Of a stretch of 35,813 bases of DNA, positions 28,565 through 35,813 are shown piece by piece. How positions within the stretch are numbered: the stretch's first letter is position 1; every line of letters starts with the position of its first letter. The translations under genes and the position numbers were made by a program. The notes under the pieces were generated by a model, which was given only the letters and a program-made list of their open reading frames with translations, did no database searches and was not told where the DNA came from. The stretch spans positions 1 to 35,813 of the forward strand of contig JAJRUQ010000149.1 of the NCBI GenBank assembly GCA_024277705.1. Reading direction: 5' to 3'. This DNA is from Gammaproteobacteria bacterium (GTDB lineage Bacteria > Pseudomonadota > Gammaproteobacteria > SZUA-229).

Positions 28565-28660
28565 ACAATGTTTTCTAAAATCAGCATTATACGCTTTTGC
28601 TTTTGTGAGTTCTACGAAAACGTCAGTTGTCTTAATCTAATCTTGATACATCAAGGACTG

Positions 28661-28720
28661 TTATTGAGTCTTAAGAGAAGTTGCAAGTTTTAAGTTACAA
28701 GCTGTAGGTTTAAAAACTTT
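28661..28720 (+). repeat. Second copy of the AAGTTTTAAGTTACAAG repeat family
   Basis: TTATTGAGTCTTAAGAGAAGTTGCAAGTTTTAAGTTACAAGCTG; compare 11183 CATTGAGCCTTAAAAGAAGTTTTAAGTTACAAG. Confidence 0.65.
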
Positions 28721-28730
28721 AAAAACAATA

Positions 28731-28754
28731 GTCCGCGAAGAACGCAAAAGATGC
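28731..28754 (+). repeat. Second copy of GTCCGCGAAnAACGCAAAA repeat
   Basis: GTCCGCGAAGAACGCAAAAGATGC; homologous to minus-strand 15231-15204. Confidence 0.6.
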
Positions 28755-28826
28755 AAAAAAACCACAAAAAATTCAGGTTTTTTTTGGGCAAGCAGTACTC
28801 GCCGTTGCTTAAGTATATAAGCTTTG

Positions 28827-28852
28827 TTCTGCCGGGCAATGCCCGACCAGAA
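28827..28852. repeat. REP-like GC-rich hairpin
   Basis: TTCTG-C-CGGGCA-A-TGCCCG-AC-CAGAA. Confidence 0.55.
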
Positions 28853-28858
28853 TATTCA

Positions 28859-28928
28859 GGGGTCGGAGTCATTTTAGTAACCAACACAGCATAACAACTG
28901 GTAAGTAGTTAAAAATGACTCCGACCCC
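28859..28928. repeat. 17-bp perfect inverted repeat GGGGTCGGAGTCATTTT (MITE/REP-like)
   Basis: GGGGTCGGAGTCATTTT (28859-28875) and AAAATGACTCCGACCCC (28912-28928), 36-bp spacer. Confidence 0.85.
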
Positions 28929-28999
28929 GGTGGCTGCAAACTGCCAACGTCTCTTTCTGGCCGTTTTGAGTCTTTGCCCCTGTAACCATTGCACATAAG

Positions 29000-29491
29000 T
29001 TATGGATGATTAACAATATAAGCATCAATCTTGTGAGATTTTCGAATATCCTGTTTTATTTTATTTAAAACATCATGCTCAATTTCCGGTCCGATGCGCA
29101 CTTTGTAACTGGTTTTGCCTTTATTGCTGAATTTATACACAAAGGTGGTATACCCCGCCTTTCTTAGTTTATCGCGTAATTTTTCAGCATTTTCCAGACT
29201 GCCAAAAGTACCTACCTGAAGAGCGAAGGTCTTAACCGGTTTTTTATGAAGCTGTTTTTTATCACTGCTACGAGCCTTCTCCTGCTGTTTTACTATTTTA
29301 TCCAGTGGTGTGGCTACCGGCTCCAGCTTTTTAATATTCAATGGTGGGAATTCCGGTTTTTCTTTTACCTCCACATCCTGTGCCTGACGTGACCTGTAAC
29401 CCGAGCCGTCCAGTAATGCCGGTATAAATATCACGCCCAGGGTGACCAGTACAATGGCGCCGACAATGCGTTGCTGTAAAGGGACTTCCAT
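29000..29491 (-). CDS. dedD: SPOR-domain protein, DedD-like
   Basis: N-terminal TM RIVGAIVLVTLGVIFIPALLDG; C-terminal SPOR FALQVGTFGSLENAEKLRDKLRKAGYTTFVY; located between folC and cvpA. Confidence 0.88.
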   Translation of the reverse strand: MEVPLQQRIVGAIVLVTLGVIFIPALLDGSGYRSRQAQDVEVKEKPEFPPLNIKKLEPVATPLDKIVKQQEKARSSDKKQLHKKPVKTFALQVGTFGSLENAEKLRDKLRKAGYTTFVYKFSNKGKTSYKVRIGPEIEHDVLNKIKQDIRKSHKIDAYIVNHP

Positions 29492-29538
29492 TAATTGTTT
29501 CTCTCTAGTGTCATCTTTATAAAGTCTGTGATTTTTGA

Positions 29539-30903
29539 TTAGCTTTTATTCAGGCATGAAAAATATGACATGGCTTCAGCCACCGTAATAAATGAACCGA
29601 AAATAATAATAGTATCATGTTCCCCGGCACGTTCGAGTACAGCATCACAGGCCTTGTCAATCGTATTTGCCAGCATGGCTTTTTCACTCAATATTGTACA
29701 CTGATTTTTATTAAAATCGCGCAATGCCGGCTTCTGCCCATCGCTTCCCGCCAGTAAATCTGAATCAGCCAGGCGGGCGGTAAACTCTGAAACACTCATC
29801 CCGCGAGTGACATTTTCCAGGCCGGCAAAACACCAGCAATCAATTTCTTCAGCGATGCTATCCAGAACCTGAACCACATCTTTATCCTTTAACATGGCCA
29901 CAATAGCCCAGGTTCTGGCTTTAGCAGCACCATCCAGCTCAGATAACTGTGAACCTAATGCCTTTGCTGCCTGCGGGTTGTGCGCAACATCCAGATAAAC
30001 AGACGGTCGCGCATGAACTTTCTGAAAGCGCCCGGCAAGACTCACTGCTGCAAGCGCCTGATTTACAAGTTGCGGTGATAGCCTTATGGGTTCAGGAAAA
30101 ACCTGTGTTAATGCCATTATCGCCATGGCTGCATTCACTTTTTGAAAACTGCCGGATAATCCCGGTGCCAGCAGACCTTCTATATCACCCGATGAACTTT
30201 GTAGTGACCAGTTTTCACTGCCACTGACTTCCGTAACTTTAAAGTCACGGTCATACTGCAAAAAAGGACAATGTAAGTCTTCTGCCATGGTGAGCACACT
30301 TAACGGCGGATCTTTATCTCCACAGATAACCGTTTTTCCCTGACGAAAAACACCCGCTTTTTCAAAGCCGATTTCTTCTCTGTTGTCGCCTAACCAGTCG
30401 ACATGATCAATCGCCACAGAACTTAAAATACTGACATCAGCATCCATGATATTGACCGCATCCAGACGCCCGCCGAGACCGACTTCAAGAATAACCAGAT
30501 CAGGCTGTTGCTGAAAAAAAATATCAATGGCCGCCAGTGTGCCAAACTCAAAATATGTCAGTTGCACATCGCCGCGCGCGCTATCGATACGGGCAAAAGA
30601 CAGACATAAGGTATTATCGTCAACAGCAACGCCGTTTATTTTTATGCGTTCATTATACTGAAGCAGATGAGGTGAGGTGTAACTGCAAACCTTTAAACCG
30701 GCTGCGATGGCGATGGCTTCCAGAAAAGCCACGGTAGAACCTTTGCCGTTAGTACCGGCAACGGTAATCAGCGGACAGTTAAACCCTGTCGATCGTTTTG
30801 CCCGGCTTAGAACCTGTTTAACACGCTCCAGGCCCAGCTCAATTTCTTCCGGATTAAGTGTTTCCTGCCAGCTTAGCCAGTCATTGAGTTTGCTGAATCG
30901 CAT
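29539..30903 (-). CDS. folC: Bifunctional folylpolyglutamate synthase / dihydrofolate synthase
   Basis: LITVAGTNGKGSTVAFLEAI, YTSPHLLQYNERIKING, YLDVAHNPQAAKAL. Confidence 0.96.
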   Translation of the reverse strand: MRFSKLNDWLSWQETLNPEEIELGLERVKQVLSRAKRSTGFNCPLITVAGTNGKGSTVAFLEAIAIAAGLKVCSYTSPHLLQYNERIKINGVAVDDNTLCLSFARIDSARGDVQLTYFEFGTLAAIDIFFQQQPDLVILEVGLGGRLDAVNIMDADVSILSSVAIDHVDWLGDNREEIGFEKAGVFRQGKTVICGDKDPPLSVLTMAEDLHCPFLQYDRDFKVTEVSGSENWSLQSSSGDIEGLLAPGLSGSFQKVNAAMAIMALTQVFPEPIRLSPQLVNQALAAVSLAGRFQKVHARPSVYLDVAHNPQAAKALGSQLSELDGAAKARTWAIVAMLKDKDVVQVLDSIAEEIDCWCFAGLENVTRGMSVSEFTARLADSDLLAGSDGQKPALRDFNKNQCTILSEKAMLANTIDKACDAVLERAGEHDTIIIFGSFITVAEAMSYFSCLNKS

Positions 30904-30986
30904 GAGATAGTGAACAGTGGATATCGATTATTGCTATCATCACACAACGCATGCTTGACAGGCGATATGCCCACGGTAGAACTTGC

Positions 30987-31862
30987 CTATAATGTCTGGG
31001 TTGCAGGTTTATTCGATAACATGAGTACCAGACTGGCAATACGGTCACGCAAATCACGACGATCAACCACCATATCAATGGCGCCGTGTTCCAGCAAAAA
31101 TTCACTGCGCTGAAAACCTTCCGGTAATTTTTCACGCACCGTTTGCTCAATGACTCGTGGCCCGGCAAAACCGATTAAAGCTTTTGGCTCGGCGATATGC
31201 ACATCGCCTAGCATAGCAAAACTGGCAGATACGCCACCCATGGTCGGATCGGTTAACACGGAAATATACGGAATCTGATGTTTCGCCAGTTTAGCGAGTA
31301 CCGCACTGGTTTTCGCCATCTGCATTAACGAAAATAATGCTTCCTGCATACGTGCACCGCCGGAAGCAGAGAAGCAGATGAAGGGGATCTTTTCTTCCAG
31401 TGCTGCGGTTGCACCTTTAAGAAAACGCTCGCCGACCACGGAACCCATAGAGCCCCCCATAAAACGAAAATCAAAAGCGGCGGCCACAACCGGCACACCT
31501 TTCACCTTGCCTTTCAAGACAATCAGTGCATCTTTTTCATTGGTATTACGCTGCGCCTGTAATAAACGGTCTTTGTATTTTTTACCGTCTTTAAATTTAT
31601 ATTTATCGAATGGCACCAGGTTAGCGCCGATTTCTTCAGTCGCCGTATCATCCAGAAATATTTCCAGGCGACGGCGTCCAAAAACGCGCATATGATGATT
31701 ACACTTGGGGCAAACGTCCAGATTACGTTCCAGTTCAGCACGATATAATACCGCGCTGCAGGAGGTACACTTGGTCCATAAACCTTCAGGCACTCCCCGT
31801 TTTGAACTGCTATCGGTTCGAATGCTTGTTGGCATTAATTTTTCAAACCAGCTTAATGACAT
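30987..31862 (-). CDS. accD: Acetyl-CoA carboxylase carboxyltransferase subunit beta
   Basis: [33 protein letters not shown] zinc ribbon; [35 protein letters not shown]. Confidence 0.98.
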   Translation of the reverse strand: MSLSWFEKLMPTSIRTDSSSKRGVPEGLWTKCTSCSAVLYRAELERNLDVCPKCNHHMRVFGRRRLEIFLDDTATEEIGANLVPFDKYKFKDGKKYKDRLLQAQRNTNEKDALIVLKGKVKGVPVVAAAFDFRFMGGSMGSVVGERFLKGATAALEEKIPFICFSASGGARMQEALFSLMQMAKTSAVLAKLAKHQIPYISVLTDPTMGGVSASFAMLGDVHIAEPKALIGFAGPRVIEQTVREKLPEGFQRSEFLLEHGAIDMVVDRRDLRDRIASLVLMLSNKPATQTL

Positions 31863-31948
31863 TTTTATTTCCTGCTGTATGCATATAAATTATTGTATCC
31901 GGTAATCATCATATCACCGTAACCATTTATCTAAAATAGTGTAAAAAC

Positions 31949-32767
31949 CTAACAATCATCCATTGCTTTGCGCATAGCGCCTAGTATATCACTGATTTCT
32001 TTAATAATTATAGACCTTTCTGCCGCTGTTTTCCCGCTGTTCATGGTCATTTTTTTGACGATAACGCTGCCAACCACCACCGCATCGGAACAACTGGCGA
32101 CTTTTGCTGCTGACTGCGCATCACTGATGCCAAAACCAACACCGATAGGCAGGTCGATAAATTCTTTAATCTGCGCCACTTTTTGCTCAACACTGGAAAC
32201 ATCCAGTCTGGCAGCACCGGTAACCCCTTTAAGTGAAACATAATAAACAAAACCACTGGCAATTGCTGCAAGGTTTTTAATGCGCTCTGCATTACTGGTA
32301 GGTGCCAGTAAAAATACAGGATCCAGCCCCTGAGACTTTAATGCCGGAACATAATCCTCAGCTTCTTCCGGTGGCATATCGACAGTGATCACGCCATCAA
32401 TACCACAGCCTGCGGCCTGTTCGGCAAAGCGTGAATACCCCATCACTTCAATCGGATTCAAATATCCCATCATAACAACCGGAGTTTGGTCATTCGTTTT
32501 ACGGAATTCGCTAACCAGTGAAAACACATCGTGCAAACTGGTATTGTGTTCCAGGGAACGCTCTGCCGCTAACTGTATCACCGGGCCATCGGCCATCGGG
32601 TCCGAAAAAGGCGCACCCAGTTCAATAATGTCGGCGCCGGCAGCAACCATGGCATGCATTAACGGCAGGGTGATTTCCGGTGATGGATCCGATGTCATCA
32701 CATAAGGGATTAATGCCGTTTTTGACTGCGCCTTCAGCGCAGCAAATGTTTGTGCTAATCGACTCAC
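31949..32767 (-). CDS. trpA: Tryptophan synthase alpha chain
   Basis: ADIIELGAPFSDPMADGPVIQLA; GFVYYVSLKGVTGA; PIGVGFGISDAQSA. Confidence 0.97.
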   Translation of the reverse strand: MSRLAQTFAALKAQSKTALIPYVMTSDPSPEITLPLMHAMVAAGADIIELGAPFSDPMADGPVIQLAAERSLEHNTSLHDVFSLVSEFRKTNDQTPVVMMGYLNPIEVMGYSRFAEQAAGCGIDGVITVDMPPEEAEDYVPALKSQGLDPVFLLAPTSNAERIKNLAAIASGFVYYVSLKGVTGAARLDVSSVEQKVAQIKEFIDLPIGVGFGISDAQSAAKVASCSDAVVVGSVIVKKMTMNSGKTAAERSIIIKEISDILGAMRKAMDDC

Positions 32768-32790
32768 AATAACTCCTCTACACTTATCGA

Positions 32791-34020
32791 CTACAGCTTA
32801 ATGCCGTCTAAATCGGCAATGGTATTGATATCTTTATCGCCACGACCAGAAAGATTGATAATGATACGCTGCTCGGGTTTCATGTTTGCGGCCAGCTGCA
32901 TACCATAAGCTACAGCATGACTAGACTCCAGTGCCGGGATAATACCTTCGATCCTGGTTAAGCTATGAAAAGCATCCAGTGCTTCAGTATCGGTTGCAGC
33001 CACATAATTCACCCGGCCAATGTCTTTTAACCAGGAATGTTCAGGGCCGACGCCAGGGTAATCCAGGCCGGCAGAAATGGAATGGGTTTCGATAATCTGG
33101 CCATTGTCATCTTCCATTAAATAGGTACGGTTGCCGTGCAATACACCGGGGTTACCGGCACACAACGGTGCCGCATGTTTACCTGATTCCACACCCAGAC
33201 CGCCACCTTCAACCCCGTACATGGCAACAGACTCATCTGCCAGAAAAGGATGAAATATCCCGATCGCATTGGAACCACCGCCAATACATGCCACCAGAGC
33301 ATCATGCAGGCAGTTACACTGCTGCTGCATCTGTGCTTTGGCTTCACGGCCAATGATGGTCTGAAAGTCTCGCACCATTGCCGGATAAGGGTGCGGCCCT
33401 GCCACCGTGCCAATGATATAAAAAGTATCATCAACATTGGTCACCCAGTCACGCATGGCTTCATTTAAAGCATCTTTTAAGGTTTTTGAACCGGATTCCA
33501 CGGCAACCACCTTTGCACCCAGCAGTTTCATACGGTACACATTAGGCGCCTGCCTGATGATATCTTCCGCACCCATGTACACTACACACTCCATACCAAA
33601 ACGCGCCGCGACTGTAGCCGAAGCCACACCGTGCTGACCGGCACCGGTTTCTGCAATAATACGTTTTTTACCCATCATTTTTGCCAGCAGACCCTGGCCG
33701 ATGGTATTGTTGATTTTATGTGCGCCCGTATGATTCAAATCTTCACGTTTCAGAAAAATCCGGGCACCACCAACTTGTTGCGTTAAACGCTCGGCAAAAT
33801 ACAGCGGGCTTGGACGACCGACATATTGCGCCAGATCTTCATCAAATTTTGCCTGAAAATCGACATCGGTTTTAATCCTGTCATAGGCTTCACGTAATTC
33901 ATCCAGTGCCTGCATTAATGTTTCAGAAGCAAAAATGCCGCCATAAATACCGAAATGACCACGATCATCCGGCATGGCTGAATAATCAACGGTGCCTGAG
34001 TTTTTATTTAGCTTTATCAT
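32791..34020 (-). CDS. trpB: Tryptophan synthase beta chain
   Basis: [61 protein letters not shown]. Confidence 0.98.
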   Translation of the reverse strand: MIKLNKNSGTVDYSAMPDDRGHFGIYGGIFASETLMQALDELREAYDRIKTDVDFQAKFDEDLAQYVGRPSPLYFAERLTQQVGGARIFLKREDLNHTGAHKINNTIGQGLLAKMMGKKRIIAETGAGQHGVASATVAARFGMECVVYMGAEDIIRQAPNVYRMKLLGAKVVAVESGSKTLKDALNEAMRDWVTNVDDTFYIIGTVAGPHPYPAMVRDFQTIIGREAKAQMQQQCNCLHDALVACIGGGSNAIGIFHPFLADESVAMYGVEGGGLGVESGKHAAPLCAGNPGVLHGNRTYLMEDDNGQIIETHSISAGLDYPGVGPEHSWLKDIGRVNYVAATDTEALDAFHSLTRIEGIIPALESSHAVAYGMQLAANMKPEQRIIINLSGRGDKDINTIADLDGIKL

Positions 34021-34164
34021 AAATATAATTAATTTTCGTTGTTTTCATCATCCACCTGAAGTTATCATCTCAAACGGCAGTGAAAAATCTTAAGCTGATG
34101 AACAAAATCACTCTCTTTTATGAGGTGACAGAAGCATCATTGCTGTTCTTTACTTAACGTCAGG

Positions 34165-34809
34165 CTACTTAGTAGTCTGCTCAACCCGGCGTATAAATGC
34201 GATTATTTTTTCTTTATCCTTGATACCCGGTGAACTCTCGACACCGCTGCTGACATCTACAGCAAACGGATGCACAGTATCAATCGCCTGTTTAACATTT
34301 TCAACCGTTAAACCGCCTGCCAGAATAACCGGCTTATCCATAAGCGTCATGGCCCGGCTGATCGCCTGCCAGTCAAAAGCTTTGCCGGCACCACCAGCCT
34401 CACCCGGCGCATGCCCATCCAGCAGCAGGGCTTTTGCAGAGTGATAAGTACTGGCGCTGCTGATTAAATAATCAACATCATGTTCAGCCCCTTTCATTCC
34501 CAGTGCTTTTATATACGGTTTATCAAACTGCTCACAAAAATCCAGCGGCTCATTCCCATGAAACTGGATAATATCAATATCAACCGCTGCTAAAACAGAA
34601 TTTATGCTGTTTTTATCCGCATCTTTAAACAAAGCAACCCGACTGACAAAAGCCGGCAACTGATAACTGATTTTTTCTGCCAGTTCATTACTGATAAAAC
34701 GTGGGCTTTTTTCATAAAACACCATACCGATCGCGTCAGCACCGGCATTAACCACATCCATAGCGTCCGCATATCGGGTAACGCCGCAAATTTTAACACG
34801 TGTACGCAT
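34165..34809 (-). CDS. trpF: Phosphoribosylanthranilate isomerase
   Basis: RVKICGVTRYADAMDVVNAGADAIGMVFYEKSPR; QFHGNEPLDFC; VDVSSGVESSPGIKD. Confidence 0.96.
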   Translation of the reverse strand: MRTRVKICGVTRYADAMDVVNAGADAIGMVFYEKSPRFISNELAEKISYQLPAFVSRVALFKDADKNSINSVLAAVDIDIIQFHGNEPLDFCEQFDKPYIKALGMKGAEHDVDYLISSASTYHSAKALLLDGHAPGEAGGAGKAFDWQAISRAMTLMDKPVILAGGLTVENVKQAIDTVHPFAVDVSSGVESSPGIKDKEKIIAFIRRVEQTTK

Positions 34810-34839
34810 AATTTTTCTTCTATGTTTGATGGTCTGTGC

Positions 34840-35631
34840 TCAACGAAAACTTGGCAACCAGCCACTAACCGGCAACCCGAGTTCTTCAGGATACTCCACA
34901 TTAACCATATACAGACCGGCTGCAGAGGCTGTCATTCCCGCTTTTTTTCTGTCTTTGCCCTGTAATAGTTGCTGCATCCATTCAACCGGTTGTTCACCAC
35001 GACCGATAACCATCAGTGTTCCCATGATATTTCTAACCATATGATGTAAAAAAGCATTGGCTTTAATGTCCAGTATCACATATTCACCTTCACGTTTCAC
35101 CGAAATACTCTGCATTTCCCGGATAGCATGACTGGCCTGGCATTTCGATGAACGGAATGCAGAAAAATCATGCTCACCCAGTAACAGCCGGGCAGCCTCA
35201 TGCATGAGTTTCTGATCTAATGGTGCAAACAACCATGCAACATTATGCTGCATGACGGCAGGCCTTACCTTGCGGTTATAAAGAATGTAGCGGTAACTGC
35301 GAGAACATGCACTGAAACGCGCACTGAAATTTTCATCCACCGGCCGCGCCCAGTGAATAGCGATATCACGGGGCAGGTTAGTATTACCACCTAACATCCA
35401 GGCTTTTAATTCACGTTTCACCGGGGCATCAAAATGCACCACCTGACCGGTGGCATGGACACCGGTATCCGTGCGCCCGGCGCAGGTTAAGCGTATACGG
35501 TTATCGGCAACTTTCGACAGCGCTTTTTCAAGCTCACCCTGTACCGTACGTGTACCTTCAACCTGTAATTGATAACCATTGAATAAACTACCGTTATATT
35601 CAATACCCAGCGCTATTCGTTGTTTAACCAT
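34840..35631 (-). CDS. truA: tRNA pseudouridine(38-40) synthase TruA
   Basis: IALGIEYNGSLFNGYQLQ; TCAGRTDTGVHATGQVVHFD; ANAFLHHMVRNIMGTL. Start trimmed to MVKQRIALGIEYNG; the ORF extension to 35718 reads through the repeat. Confidence 0.95.
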   Translation of the reverse strand: MVKQRIALGIEYNGSLFNGYQLQVEGTRTVQGELEKALSKVADNRIRLTCAGRTDTGVHATGQVVHFDAPVKRELKAWMLGGNTNLPRDIAIHWARPVDENFSARFSACSRSYRYILYNRKVRPAVMQHNVAWLFAPLDQKLMHEAARLLLGEHDFSAFRSSKCQASHAIREMQSISVKREGEYVILDIKANAFLHHMVRNIMGTLMVIGRGEQPVEWMQQLLQGKDRKKAGMTASAAGLYMVNVEYPEELGLPVSGWLPSFR

Positions 35632-35681
35632 GCTTGCTAAAAGTATTATCGGGAAAAATGAACCATCGTTATACCGCCATT

Positions 35682-35771
35682 CCTGGCTCTTTGCGCTATA
35701 CCGTCCTTCCATGGACATATGCGCATCGCCTTCCCTGGCTCTTTGCGCTATACCGTCCTTCCATGGACATA
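35682..35771. repeat. 38-bp perfect direct repeat upstream of truA
   Basis: CCTGGCTCTTTGCGCTATACCGTCCTTCCATGGACATA at 35682-35719 and again at 35734-35771. Confidence 0.9.
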
Positions 35772-35802
35772 AAAACGCCAGTCTGTAACCAGACTGGCGT
35801 TT
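35771..35802 (-). terminator. Rho-independent terminator of the gene upstream of truA
   Basis: Minus strand AAACGCCAGTCTG-GTTA-CAGACTGGCGTTTTT: 13-bp perfect stem plus T-run. Confidence 0.85.
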
Positions 35803-35813
35803 ACTATTTTACA

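Noticed and set aside
28690-28887. 65-aa - strand ORF in the cvpA-dedD gap
   Set aside because: Lies entirely on repeat elements and has no plausible domain; likely chance.
35634-35718. N-terminal extension of truA (MSMEGRYSAKSQEWRYNDGSFFPIILLAS)
   Set aside because: It translates the direct repeat; homologous TruA starts at MVKQRIALGIEYNG.

Overview
The window looks like a chromosomal, housekeeping-rich segment from a gammaproteobacterium. No phage, CRISPR array, defence system or complete transposase was found. The left edge holds the 5' part of miaB (-), followed by glmS (-), tRNA-Ser(TGA) (-), a sigma54/PAS regulator (+), the bamC-dapA / PilZ / gcvR-like / bcp block, an E. coli-type YcaO protein and a PlsC-like acyltransferase. 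The middle holds a DUF4412-like secreted protein, a putative Fur-controlled cluster (porin, secreted FMN-binding flavoprotein, PepSY/TM protein with an in-frame amber codon), an AI-2E/PerM-type permease, a LysR regulator, DUF4124, MIF-like and DUF4105 proteins, proS, a lytic transglycosylase, metZ and an L,D-transpeptidase. The right third is the classic gammaproteobacterial series purF-cvpA-dedD-folC-accD-trpA-trpB-trpF-truA (-). The most interesting unexplained signals are: (1) the Fur-box/porin/flavinylation-motif/PepSY cluster, with an internal terminator and an in-frame TAG; (2) several dispersed intergenic repeat families, four of them packed between cvpA and dedD; (3) a 38-bp direct repeat upstream of truA; and (4) a long hairpin upstream of glmS that may be an unannotated RNA. 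All calls come from reading the sequence and supplied ORFs; no database search was run.
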